The notes under the pieces: model-generated
Told to the model about the DNA's origin: nothing
Databases searched by the model: none
The model's input: the letters and a program-made list of their open reading frames with translations, nothing else
Part shown: positions 43,614 through 52,210 of the stretch, piece by piece
Layout of the letters: every line of letters begins with the position of its first letter
Numbering within the stretch: position 1 is the stretch's first letter
From: an uncultured Pseudohongiella sp.
Lineage (GTDB): Bacteria > Pseudomonadota > Gammaproteobacteria > Pseudomonadales > Pseudohongiellaceae
Direction of reading: 5' to 3'
Length of the DNA: 64,000 nucleotides
NCBI GenBank assembly: GCA_951812965.1
Contig: OX638341.1
Coordinates: 788,438-852,437, forward strand
Made by a program: the position numbers and the translations under genes

Positions 43614-43799
43614 CTACCGGTTCGCCGCCGGGCCAAAATTGAAGATCACCAAACGTGCGAAATCCGGCTTGTCGATGAATTCCCATCCTTGAATACGGGA
43701 TGGGTGCGCGTCCGGCCGAAACCCGCCAGCTTCGGCTAGATAGAATTCGATCGCTTCGTCGATGTCCTGTCGCGCCAGTCGGCGCAAGCTCAAGGGCTT
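43614..43799 (-). pseudogene. ParE toxin 5' remnant
   Basis: Read on the minus strand it gives KPLSLRRLARQDIDEAIEFY then LAEAGG, nearly the N-terminus of the intact ParE at 44156-44482 (KPLGLRRLARQDIDKAIDFY). After that the sequence diverges into unrelated codons to a stop at 43614. The start codon is lost at the edge of the DUF924 repeat copy. Confidence 0.75.
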
Positions 43800-44058
43800 T
43801 CTACTACATGCCGCTACAACATTCGGAAGATCTGGCGGCGCAGGAACTGTCGGTTCGGGTGACGGAACAGCTCGACGCGGAATGCCTGGCGGCTTTCGAG
43901 AATTTTTCCGGGGAGCAAGCGTCCTATGCCCGCGACCACCGGGACATCATTGCCCGTTTCGGTCGCTTCCCGCATCGCAACAAGGCATTGGGAAGAAAGT
44001 CCACCAAAGAAGAACTGGCATACCTGGCTGGCGACGCACCTACCTACGGCCAATCCCC
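43794..44058 (+). repeat. Direct repeat, right copy (DUF924 3' end)
   Basis: Partial duplicate of the DUF924 pseudogene tail, with no 5' part. It begins at FYYMPLQHSEDLAAQE and runs to the C-terminal TYGQSP. It marks the right boundary of the island and is itself a pseudogene fragment. Confidence 0.9.
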
Positions 44059-44155
44059 AGTGAATAATTAATGAAGTCGTCGACAAACGGAAAGCCCGCG
44101 ATGACGATGACATCAGGAAGCTCCCAGGATAGTCAGTCGAGGAAACAACCCCTCT

Positions 44156-44482
44156 TCAGTTTCCCGGCTTGCTTAACCAGGCGGGTAGATCCCTAGCGCC
44201 GTGAAGCACGCGCCAGATGTCGATCTCATCGTCTTTCTCGACGTAGAAAACAAGCTGGGGAAACTTGCCGACTGTCACGGTGCGCAGGCCGGAAATGCCC
44301 AGTTCATGCGCGTAACGAGTCGAACCGGATAACGGATGATTTTGGACTCGAATCAGAGATGATTCCAGAGAATCGATGAACTGGGTCGCAACCATAACGC
44401 CAGCTTCCGCGAGATAGAAGTCGATTGCCTTGTCGATGTCCTGTCGCGCCAGTCGCCGTAAGCCCAAAGGCTTAACATTCAC
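44156..44482 (-). CDS. parE: RelE/ParE-family toxin
   Basis: Protein of 108 aa. It begins MNVKPLGLRRLARQDIDKAI and includes FYLAEAGVMVATQFI, the ParE strand VGKFPQLVFYVEKDD and the C-terminal WRVLHGARDLPAWL. ParE toxins poison gyrase. The start is a GTG overlapping the antitoxin stop (GTGA). It is intact, unlike the remnant at 43614. Confidence 0.88.
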   Translation of the reverse strand: MNVKPLGLRRLARQDIDKAIDFYLAEAGVMVATQFIDSLESSLIRVQNHPLSGSTRYAHELGISGLRTVTVGKFPQLVFYVEKDDEIDIWRVLHGARDLPAWLSKPGN

Positions 44483-44718
44483 GTCCGCCCGGAGTCGGAA
44501 ACCCGACCGCGAAGCCGGTCGAAGTATTCCGCGTCCGCAACTGTTTCCCGCGGGGAAGCCGCCCCTTCAAGGACGAGGGACCGCAATCGTTGGCGATCCT
44601 TCTCCCTGCGGATCAATTCGCAAACGTATTCGCTCGAAGTGCCGTAGCCTTGCGCGGAAACCTGATTGTCAACAAATTTCTTGAGCGTCTCAGGTAACGC
44701 GACGTTCATTCTGTTCAT
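44479..44718 (-). CDS. parD: ParD-like ribbon-helix-helix antitoxin
   Basis: Protein of 79 aa with the ParD N-terminus MNRMNVALPETLKKFVDNQV and the following GYGTSSEYVCELIRREKDRQ, the RHH DNA-binding fold typical of ParD/CopG, then a toxin-binding tail. It is translated ahead of ParE with a four-base overlap and should repress the shared promoter. Confidence 0.88.
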   Translation of the reverse strand: MNRMNVALPETLKKFVDNQVSAQGYGTSSEYVCELIRREKDRQRLRSLVLEGAASPRETVADAEYFDRLRGRVSDSGRT

Positions 44719-44820
44719 GAGGCAATGCTATCGGCGTGGCCGGATATTGGCAAGAAAATCGTAATTCGCCAGTCCGGCCATTTTATGCCGAATTCCTTCG
44801 CATGCCTGCATGGAACCGGG

Positions 44821-45984
44821 TTACTCGACTGGCTCCAGGCGGACGATGGGAGTTTCTTCTTCGCCCCGGCGGTCGGAGATTGCCAGGTAGATGTGGCCGT
44901 CCGGGCCCTGGCGTACGTCGCGGATTCGGCCCATGTCATAGGCGAGGGTTTCTTCCACGATTACTTCGCGATAGTCGTCGCTCATGTGCAGGCGCGCGAG
45001 CTGCTCGCCCATCAGGCCGCCGGCGAAAATGCTGCCGTGCCAGCCGGGGAACTTGTCGCCCGAGTAGATCATCAGGCCCGAGGCTGCGATCGAAGGCACC
45101 CAGATGTGGTCCGGCGCCCGCATGCCGTCCTGGCCGATGCCGACGTGGATCGGGCTGCCGACGGCGCCGTAGTTCACACCGTAGCCGATAACCGGCCAGC
45201 CGTAATTGAGGCCCGGCTCGATGCGGTTCAGCTCATCACCGCCCTGAGGGCCATGTTCCGTTTCCCACAAGTCGCCGGTTTCCGGATGGATCGCCAGGCC
45301 CTGGGGGCTGCGATGTCCGAAACTCCAGATTTCCGGGAGCACGTCGTTGCTGCCGACGAAAGGATTGTCGTCCGGCACGCTGCCGTCGTCGTGCAACCGC
45401 ATGACGGTGCCGTTATGGTTGGTCGTATCCTGCGCCGGATGAATGGCCAGGTCGCCGATGGAAGGGGCCTGGCGGTCGCCGACGACGAGGAACATGTAGC
45501 CTTCGTCATCGAATACCAGCTTGCCGCCGTAGTGGCCGAAGCCGGTCGATTGGGCGGCGAAGATTTCAACTACGTTGGTGAGTTCGTCGTTCTCGAAACG
45601 GCCGCGCACGATCGCCGTGGTGGAAGTGTCGCCGACCGGCTTGGAGAAGGTCAGATAGACCCAGCGGTTTTCGGCGAAGTCCGGATGCGGCACTACTTCG
45701 AACAGGCCACCCTGGCCCTGGTAGAAAACTTCGGGCACGCCGGGAATGGCTTCAGGGAGCAGTTCGCCGTTGCGAACCACCCGCAGACGGCCGGGCTTCT
45801 CGGTGACGAGCATGTCGCCGTTGGGCAGCCAGGCCATCGACCAGGGCTGAATCAAGCCGCCCGTGACCTCGACCACCCGGTAATCATGGTGGGCCGAAAA
45901 ATAAGTGTCGGACTGTGCGTTTGCCGTAGCCGCCGCGGTTGCAAGCAGACCGGTTGTGGCGAGGATTAGCAGAAAACGACGCAT
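44821..45984 (-). CDS. PQQ-dependent soluble aldose dehydrogenase family protein
   Basis: Protein of 387 aa with a signal peptide (MRRFLLILATTGLLATAAAT, cleavage near ANA). The family's beta-propeller hallmarks are present: PWSMAWLPNGDMLVTEKPGR, GQGGLFEVVPHPDF, WSFGHRSPQGLAIHP and ETEHGPQGGDELN. The relatives are the periplasmic YliI/Asd glucose-sorbosone dehydrogenases using PQQ and calcium. No PQQ synthesis genes are in the window. It is apparently monocistronic. Confidence 0.9.
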   Translation of the reverse strand: MRRFLLILATTGLLATAAATANAQSDTYFSAHHDYRVVEVTGGLIQPWSMAWLPNGDMLVTEKPGRLRVVRNGELLPEAIPGVPEVFYQGQGGLFEVVPHPDFAENRWVYLTFSKPVGDTSTTAIVRGRFENDELTNVVEIFAAQSTGFGHYGGKLVFDDEGYMFLVVGDRQAPSIGDLAIHPAQDTTNHNGTVMRLHDDGSVPDDNPFVGSNDVLPEIWSFGHRSPQGLAIHPETGDLWETEHGPQGGDELNRIEPGLNYGWPVIGYGVNYGAVGSPIHVGIGQDGMRAPDHIWVPSIAASGLMIYSGDKFPGWHGSIFAGGLMGEQLARLHMSDDYREVIVEETLAYDMGRIRDVRQGPDGHIYLAISDRRGEEETPIVRLEPVE

Positions 45985-46085
45985 GATTTTTCCTCTTTGT
46001 GTCTGAAATCGGATGAATTGGACAGCGGATTATCCATTTTATTTCCTGTAATGACCAGACTACCTGCAGGGTTGGCGCATGATCT

Positions 46086-46147
46086 GTAGGGGCGAGCAAC
46101 CGTGTTGCGCGGTATCTGGGCCGTCCGCGGGCGAGCAACCGTGTTGC
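46086..46147. repeat. Two variant REP-like elements with a different hairpin
   Basis: A GTAG foot at 46086 leads into GGGCGAGCAACCGTGTTGCG, with a 5-bp stem GCAAC / GTTGC, and GGGCGAGCAACCGTGTTGCG recurs at 46128-46147. The foot and first bases match the other REPs but the hairpin differs, so this is a sub-family or a rearranged copy. The 210-bp gap between the dehydrogenase and IS110 holds nothing else. Confidence 0.65.
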
Positions 46148-46194
46148 GTGAAGTATTGATTCAGATTGTATCCTCCGGGTTGAAGTCGTTGTAA

Positions 46195-47160
46195 TCAAGA
46201 GGCGCAAGCCGCTCTTCGTGGTGGTTCGGGAGACCATGGCTGATTTTCGGCGAGCAAGTGGTTCGCGAGTACGGCGAGATTGCGCATGATGGCGACGATG
46301 GCGACTTTTGGGGGTTTGCCGGCGTTTTTCATTCGCTGGTACTTGATTTTCAGCGGTGGCGCGCAACGAATTGCGGCGAGCGCAGCCATGTACAAGCTTC
46401 GGCGTACACGTGGTCGTCCGCCCTGGATATGCCGCTTCCCACTGCGCAAGCCGGAGTCGCGCGCCACCGGAGCCAGGCCGGCGAGGCTGCCGACGGCCTT
46501 GGGATCGAGCTGTCCGAGTTCGGGCATGTCGGTCAACAGGATGACGGCGGTCTGGTGGCCGATGCCAGGGATGGAGGTCAGCAAGGCCAAGCTATGCGCC
46601 AAGTCGGGATCGGCCTGGACCAGTTCTGCGATGCGCTTGTCCAACTGGGCGATTTTTCTCGCCAGTTGGCGGATGCACTGTTGCTGGAAGCGTTTGGCAT
46701 AGGCGAACTGGAGTTGCCCGCTGCGATTGTTCTCGGCCACATGTTGCCGGACCAGGCTATCGCGCAGCAGGGTAAGTTCGGCCAGTTCCCGCTGCTGCTT
46801 CGAGCGCGGTTTGACCGGGCGCAGGGGCAGCGCAACGCCCATGCGCGCCAGACATTCGGCATCGGCGCGATCGGTCTTGGCCAGTCGCCCGGCCGCACGC
46901 GCGAACTCCCGCGCCCGCCGCGGGTTCGCTTTCAGCGCTGTCATGCTCGCGTTCAGCAGCGCCTGCTCGAGATCGCGGTGGTAGGGGCCGCTCGGCTCGT
47001 ACACCACGCCGCGCACCTCCGGTCCGGCCCAGCGCAATAGTGCGCGGATCCCGCCGGGATCATTGGCATAGCGCTTTGCTACGCCGTCACGCAGCCGATG
47101 CGCGTCCAGAAAGTCTTTCGATACATCGACACCAACAAAATCCGGGTTATACTCAGACAT
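46195..47160 (-). CDS. IS110-family transposase
   Basis: About 321 aa from the ATG at 47160. The N-terminal RuvC-like DEDD domain shows FVGVDVSKDFLDAHR, VVYEPSGPYHRDLE and LAKTDRADAECLARMG. The C-terminal part has SIPGIGHQTAVILL, GLAPVARDSGLRSGKRHI and RVRRSLYMAALAA with the conserved serine region. It appears intact. IS110 elements lack long terminal repeats and use a bridge RNA from their non-coding end to choose the target. Confidence 0.92.
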   Translation of the reverse strand: MSEYNPDFVGVDVSKDFLDAHRLRDGVAKRYANDPGGIRALLRWAGPEVRGVVYEPSGPYHRDLEQALLNASMTALKANPRRAREFARAAGRLAKTDRADAECLARMGVALPLRPVKPRSKQQRELAELTLLRDSLVRQHVAENNRSGQLQFAYAKRFQQQCIRQLARKIAQLDKRIAELVQADPDLAHSLALLTSIPGIGHQTAVILLTDMPELGQLDPKAVGSLAGLAPVARDSGLRSGKRHIQGGRPRVRRSLYMAALAAIRCAPPLKIKYQRMKNAGKPPKVAIVAIMRNLAVLANHLLAENQPWSPEPPRRAACAS

Positions 47161-47372
47161 CTTTTCCGTCCTCCTCACCTTGTCATTCGGGCTCGTAGCC
47201 CACGCAACCGTTCAGGATGTCGGGAAAGACGGTGGCGGCCACGCTCGCCCACGGTCTCTAAGACCAGCATGCCTACGGCCCGTCCACCGCCACCTTCGGC
47301 GCCCGATGCATCGGGCGCCGAAGGCTGGACCCTCCCGTGGGCCCAGATGTGGGATTCAATCTAACAGACTAG
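47161..47372 (-). ncRNA. IS110 5' non-coding end; possible bridge RNA region
   Basis: About 200 bp upstream of the transposase start, the side on which IS110-group elements encode their bridge RNA. It contains a perfect 32-bp palindrome at 47293-47324 (half CCTTCGGCGCCCGATG), which would fold into a long hairpin. The assignment rests on position and structure; I cannot delimit the RNA or the IS end from one copy. Confidence 0.4.
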
Positions 47373-47380
47373 TAACAGAC

Positions 47381-47400
47381 AAGGCATGCCTCGCCCCTAC
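47381..47400 (-). repeat. Truncated REP beside IS110
   Basis: AAGGCATGCC then TCGCCCCTAC, an inverted REP lacking the first bases of its outer stem, lying next to the non-coding end of IS110. Confidence 0.75.
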
Positions 47401-47442
47401 CGTTTCGCGTGAATCTGAACCTGAACGGAACGCGAACCGTTG

Positions 47443-48810
47443 TCAGCGAATAAGGTGAAGCTCGGTCTGGCGGCGCAGCATCCATCGCATCTCGCCTTCG
47501 GCGGTGATCTCGGCTTCCTCCTCCACCGCCATGCGCACCGGCTGGCCGTCCCATTCGGGCACCGGCGTAGTCACTTGCATTTCGGTCGAAAACCACATGC
47601 TCGGAATAACCGGGGGGTCGCCGCGCCCGGGCACGCCGGTCTGGTAATCCCAGAGGCCTATCAGCGGCCCGGCGCCATGTCCGTGGTCGCCGATGGGATG
47701 GGTGTACATGGTTCCGTTGAGACCTTCGCCGCGCATCTTCTCCAATACGGACGCAAGAATCTCGTTGCCGCTGCGACCTACCCGCGTTTCCTCGAAGAGG
47801 ATGTCCTGCAGCCGGTTGGCGTTGGCGAAAGCCAATTGCAGTCCGGCGGGCGGCTCGGTTTCACCCTCGCGCAAGACATAGGCCATGTGCTGGGTATCGG
47901 TCGCCATGCCCAGCGCCACCAGGCCGAAGTCGCAATGCAGCACATCGCCGCGCTGAATAACCGGCGCCACGTCATCGGCCATGCTTGCGCCCCGCCTCTG
48001 CAGGGATACCGAAGGCTGAAACCACGAATCGAGCCCCAGGTCGTGAACGCGCTGGCGCATCCACCATTCCACGTCCTCGGTGGTGGTCTGGCCGGGCACG
48101 ATCACGACGTCGGAAAAAGCCGTGGCGATGATTTCGTGGACCATGGCCTGCATTTTCCGGTAAACGGGCGTCATCGACGGAACGCGCATGGCCAGGTATT
48201 CGATGGCGAGCAGCGGCTCGCGCACGACGCGGCCGGCGAATTCGGGGCCGAGCGCCTGTTCCATCTGCTCCCATTCGCCCGCCGAGAGTCCGTCGGCGAA
48301 ATTGTGTTCATGGGAGATGTTTACCGCGATGCGCCGCGGGTTGCGCTCGCGCACCATGCGCGCGAACAGGTCCCATTGATCGCTGCCCCAAAGTTCGGCT
48401 TCGCGGCCGTCGGGAGCGGTCGCCGTGGCGCGGATCGCCTCGAAGGCGCCCCCCTGGGAGGAGCCGCCGAGCGCCAGCCGCTCGACGCCTTCGTCCGGGC
48501 CGCGGTCGTGGAAGAGGTAAATCGTGCGCCGCCGGGCAGCGAACGTGGTTGGCGAGACGAGCGCGCGGAAAACGGGATCCTCGTTGTATTCGCGCATGGT
48601 TACGATCCACATGTCGACGCCGTGCTTGCGCATGAGCATCGGCAGATTTCGCTCCAGCCGTTCCTCGAGCCAGGCCTGTTGTGTGCGAGCCTGTTCGCGC
48701 AAGCTGCCGAAGGGGTGTTCGGGGCTGTAGTCACGAGTCTGCGCGAGCGCGGACCCGGCGAGCGCGACAAGCGCGGCAACTAGCGACAAGACAATCTGTG
48801 TAGCCTTCAT
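47443..48810 (-). CDS. M24 family metallopeptidase (Xaa-Pro aminopeptidase-like), exported
   Basis: About 455 aa from the ATG at 48810 behind GGAGATTGAA; upstream in-frame codons only translate a REP. The signal peptide is MKATQIVLSLVAALVALAGS, cleavage near ALA. It has a creatinase-like N-terminal domain and a pita-bread domain. Metal ligands are traceable as HCDFG and DTQH (two Asp), the His of THPIGDHGHGAGP, and Glu in FSTEMQV and EEEAEIT. It is likely a periplasmic peptidase for peptides with Pro at position two, although the spacing differs from cytosolic PepP. Confidence 0.85.
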   Translation of the reverse strand: MKATQIVLSLVAALVALAGSALAQTRDYSPEHPFGSLREQARTQQAWLEERLERNLPMLMRKHGVDMWIVTMREYNEDPVFRALVSPTTFAARRRTIYLFHDRGPDEGVERLALGGSSQGGAFEAIRATATAPDGREAELWGSDQWDLFARMVRERNPRRIAVNISHEHNFADGLSAGEWEQMEQALGPEFAGRVVREPLLAIEYLAMRVPSMTPVYRKMQAMVHEIIATAFSDVVIVPGQTTTEDVEWWMRQRVHDLGLDSWFQPSVSLQRRGASMADDVAPVIQRGDVLHCDFGLVALGMATDTQHMAYVLREGETEPPAGLQLAFANANRLQDILFEETRVGRSGNEILASVLEKMRGEGLNGTMYTHPIGDHGHGAGPLIGLWDYQTGVPGRGDPPVIPSMWFSTEMQVTTPVPEWDGQPVRMAVEEEAEITAEGEMRWMLRRQTELHLIR

Positions 48811-48836
48811 TTCAATCTCCAGCAGAATCCCAAAAC

Positions 48837-48860
48837 GGGCGAGGCATGCCCCGCCCCTAC
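48837..48860 (-). repeat. Solitary REP between the M24 peptidase and cox genes
   Basis: An inverted GAG-stem copy ending in CTAC with one stem mismatch (GCCCCG in place of GCCTCG). It lies 27 bases upstream of the peptidase start, in the divergent promoter region shared with coxB. Confidence 0.85.
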
Positions 48861-48983
48861 TTGCGGCGCGAGGCAAAATTCTATACCATCCGCCCCGCTA
48901 AATTTAGGCCAAAATCATCATCGCGAACCGGATCGTGACGCGGCGATTTATTCCGGGCCAACCAATTCAAGGATTGCCACCAT

Positions 48984-50375
48984 ATGTCATTAGCAATCGC
49001 GCTTTTCCTGCTTGTCATCGCCACAGTCGTACTGCATTTCGTTTTTGCCTATTACTTCGACTGGTGGTTCACCGACCTCGCCGCCGACTGGGCGGGGATT
49101 GATTTTACGGTCTACGTCACTTTGTGGGTGACCGGTCTGGTATTTGTCGCGATCAACGCCTTCATGGCGTATTGCGTCTGGCGCTTCCGCCACCAGCCGA
49201 ACCACAAGGCGGTATACGAGCCGGAAAATCACAAGCTGGAAATCTGGCTTTCCGTGGTGACTACCGTTGGCGTGGTGCTGATGCTGGCGCCGGGCCTGTT
49301 CTACTGGGCGGTATTCGTCAATGTACCGGAAGACGCCCGTGATTACGAAGTAATGGCCCAGCAATGGCAATGGCAATATCGTTATCCCGGCGCCGACGGC
49401 ATTCTCGGCACCGCCGACTCTTCGTATATATCCGAGAGCAATCCTTTCGGCGTTAATCCGGAAGATCCCAACGGTCAGGACGACGTAATCGTCAACGATC
49501 CGCAGATGCATCTCCCGGTCGACCAGGATGCGCGCTTCCTGCTGCGCTCGAACGACGTGCTGCACAATTTCACCGTTCCCCAGTTCCGGGTGAAGATGGA
49601 CCTGGTGCCCGGCATGATTCCCTACCTGTGGTTCACGCCCAACAAGGTCGGCACCTATGACGTGCTGTGCGAGGAACTTTGCGGCATCGGTCATTTCATC
49701 ATGCGCGGCCAGGTAGTGGTGGAAACCGAAGAAGATTTCAACGCCTGGCTCGCCACGCAGCCCACCTTCGCCGAAACCCAGAACATGGTCGCCGCAAATC
49801 CCGCGGCCGGTCAGGCGCAATACGCGCTTTGCGCGACCTGCCACGGCCAGCAGGGCGAGGGCAATCTGGCCCTGAACAGCCCCAAGCTCACCGGCCAGCC
49901 GGCCTGGTACATCGAACGGCAGCTTCAATACTTCAAGTCCGGAGTACGAGGTGGCGAGGGCGATGTATACGGCCAGCAAATGGCGCCGATGGCGGCGACC
50001 CTGATCGATGACGATGCCGTACGCAACATGGCGGCCTATATCGTTTCCCTGCCCGACCAGCCCGCGGAACGCACGGTTACCGGCGACATCGCCAACGGCC
50101 AGGACATTTATGACCGCAATTGCGCCGCCTGCCATCTCGATGACGGCAGCGGCACCTGGTATACCGACGCGCCGCCGCTGACGGGCCAAAACGACTGGTA
50201 TCTGGTCACCCAGCTCAGCAATTTCCAGTCGAGAATCCGCGGCATGCACCCGGACGACACTTTCGGCGAGCAGATGGTGCAGATGTCGACGGCCATGGCC
50301 GACGAGGAAGAAATTCGCGACGTGGCCGCGTACATCAACACGCTTTCATCAAGTAGAATCGAGGTCGGGGAATAG
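48984..50375 (+). CDS. coxB: Cytochrome c oxidase subunit II with two fused cytochrome c domains
   Basis: Protein of 463 aa. There are two to three membrane segments in the first 130 residues, then a CuA cupredoxin domain with the ligands of DVLHNFTVPQ and CEELCGIGHFIMRG (Cys, Glu, Cys, His, Met). Beyond the usual end lie two c-type heme domains, CATCHG near residue 285 and CAACHL near residue 380. The fused diheme tail resembles caa3/CoxM-type oxidases and lets the enzyme take electrons without a free cytochrome c. First gene of the cox operon. Confidence 0.94.
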   Translation: MSLAIALFLLVIATVVLHFVFAYYFDWWFTDLAADWAGIDFTVYVTLWVTGLVFVAINAFMAYCVWRFRHQPNHKAVYEPENHKLEIWLSVVTTVGVVLMLAPGLFYWAVFVNVPEDARDYEVMAQQWQWQYRYPGADGILGTADSSYISESNPFGVNPEDPNGQDDVIVNDPQMHLPVDQDARFLLRSNDVLHNFTVPQFRVKMDLVPGMIPYLWFTPNKVGTYDVLCEELCGIGHFIMRGQVVVETEEDFNAWLATQPTFAETQNMVAANPAAGQAQYALCATCHGQQGEGNLALNSPKLTGQPAWYIERQLQYFKSGVRGGEGDVYGQQMAPMAATLIDDDAVRNMAAYIVSLPDQPAERTVTGDIANGQDIYDRNCAACHLDDGSGTWYTDAPPLTGQNDWYLVTQLSNFQSRIRGMHPDDTFGEQMVQMSTAMADEEEIRDVAAYINTLSSSRIEVGE

Positions 50376-50425
50376 TCGGGCCCGTGAGCCCGGCAATCGA
50401 GCAAGATCGAATCAGGAGGTAGAAC

Positions 50426-52210
50426 ATGGCATACGTACCATTGGCGGACCAGGAGATCGAACTTCATCACCCTCATAGCTGGGTGACGAAGTACGTCTGG
50501 AGCCAGGATCACAAGGTGATCGCGATCCAGTACGGCGGCACCGCTATTGCCGTAGGGCTCGTGGCCCTCGTGCTGTCTCTTTTCATGCGCATGCAACTTG
50601 GCTTCCCGGAAACCTTCGATCTCATCGACCCCAACTCGTATTACCAGTCCGTGACCATGCACGGCATGATCATGGTGATCTACCTCCTTACCGCCCTGTT
50701 CCTCGGCGGCTTCGGCAACTACCTCATTCCCCTCATGTGCGGCGCCAGGGACATGGTGTTCCCGTTCATGAACATGCTCAGTTACTGGGTTTACCTGGTT
50801 TCGGTAATCATCCTGCTGGCCAGCTTTTTCGTAAGCGGCGGACCAACGGGGGCGGGTTGGACGTTATATCCGCCGCAGACCTCGATGGCAGGGACGCCGG
50901 GGCATGACATGGGCATTGTACTCATGCTGGTTTCGCTGGCGGTGTTCATCGTCGCCTTCACCATGGGTGGTCTGAACTACGTCGTCACCGTACTGCAATA
51001 CCGCTGCCGTGGACTGACCATGATGCGCCTGCCGCTGTCGGTCTGGGGCATATTCGTCGCCACCGTGCTCGGTCTGTTCGCGTTTCCTGCACTGCTCGTG
51101 GCGGCTATCATGATGTTGTTCGACACCTTGCTCGGCACCAGCTTCTTCATGCCCGCAGTGATCGAGTCCGGCGCCGCGCTCGACTACGACGGCGGCAGCC
51201 CGATCCTGTTCCAGCATTTGTTCTGGTTCTTCGGCCATCCGGAAGTGTATATCGTGGCCCTGCCGGCCTTCGGCCTGGTATCCGACGTGCTCAGCACCCA
51301 CGCCCGCAAGAACATCTTCGGCTATCGCATGATGGTCTGGGCGATCATCGCTATCGGCCTGCTCAGCTTCGTCGTCTGGGCGCATCACATGTATGTCAGC
51401 GGCATGCACCCCTATTTCGGATTCTTCTTCGCCACCACCACGCTGATCATCGCGGTGCCGACGGCGCTGAAGGTCTACAACTGGGTGCTGACGCTCTGGG
51501 AAGGCGACATCCGCATGAACGCGCCGATGTATTTCGCCATCGGTTTCATATTCACGTTTATTCACGGCGGGTTGACCGGCCTGTTCCTGGGCAACGTGGT
51601 AATCGACCTGCCTTTGTCCGACACCTATTTCGTGGTGGCGCATTTCCACATGGTGATGGGCGTTTCGCCGATCCTGGTGCTGTTCGCGGCGCTGTACCAC
51701 TGGTTCCCGAAGATGTCGGGCCGCATGTACCACGAGGGCATGGCCAAGCTGCATTTCTGGTGCACCTTCCTCGGCACCTACGCCATCTACCTGCCGATGC
51801 ACTATCTCGGCATCCACGGTGTGCCGCGACGCTATTACGCACTCGGCACGACTGAATTCATGGCGCCGGCGACCCAGGACGCCAATACTGCCATCACCAT
51901 CGCGGCGCTGTTCGTCGGCGCTTCCCAGTTGCTGTTCTTCATCAACGTGTTCTGGAGCCTGCGCAGTGGCGAGAAGTCAGGCGCCAATCCCTGGGGCGCC
52001 AATTCGCTCGAATGGCAGACCCCGGATACTCCGCCGATCCACGGCAACTGGGGTGACGAACTGCCGACGGTTTACCGCTGGGCCTATGACTACAGCGTGC
52101 CCGGTGCGCACGAGGACTTCATCCCGCAGAACACGCCGGAAAGCGAAGAGCCGACGGTGGACGCAGAACATTTCGACCCGGATCACGACGTATCCAAGGC
52201 GGATCTGTGA
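50426..52210 (+). CDS. coxA: Cytochrome c oxidase subunit I
   Basis: Protein of 594 aa, twelve or more helices, with a strong ribosome site (AGGAGGT). Catalytic-core signatures are WFFGHPEVYIVALPAFG (CuB His, crosslinked Tyr and the D-channel Glu of A1-type enzymes), VWAHHMYVSGMHPY (two CuB His), TTLIIAVPTALKVYNW (K-channel Lys) and VVAHFHMVM (heme a and a3 His). It reduces oxygen to water and pumps protons. The stop overlaps the GTG start of the next gene. Confidence 0.96.
   Translation: MAYVPLADQEIELHHPHSWVTKYVWSQDHKVIAIQYGGTAIAVGLVALVLSLFMRMQLGFPETFDLIDPNSYYQSVTMHGMIMVIYLLTALFLGGFGNYLIPLMCGARDMVFPFMNMLSYWVYLVSVIILLASFFVSGGPTGAGWTLYPPQTSMAGTPGHDMGIVLMLVSLAVFIVAFTMGGLNYVVTVLQYRCRGLTMMRLPLSVWGIFVATVLGLFAFPALLVAAIMMLFDTLLGTSFFMPAVIESGAALDYDGGSPILFQHLFWFFGHPEVYIVALPAFGLVSDVLSTHARKNIFGYRMMVWAIIAIGLLSFVVWAHHMYVSGMHPYFGFFFATTTLIIAVPTALKVYNWVLTLWEGDIRMNAPMYFAIGFIFTFIHGGLTGLFLGNVVIDLPLSDTYFVVAHFHMVMGVSPILVLFAALYHWFPKMSGRMYHEGMAKLHFWCTFLGTYAIYLPMHYLGIHGVPRRYYALGTTEFMAPATQDANTAITIAALFVGASQLLFFINVFWSLRSGEKSGANPWGANSLEWQTPDTPPIHGNWGDELPTVYRWAYDYSVPGAHEDFIPQNTPESEEPTVDAEHFDPDHDVSKADL

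Noticed and set aside
43794..44058. A second functional DUF924 gene
   Set aside because: Only the C-terminal third is present, without a start or N-terminal half.
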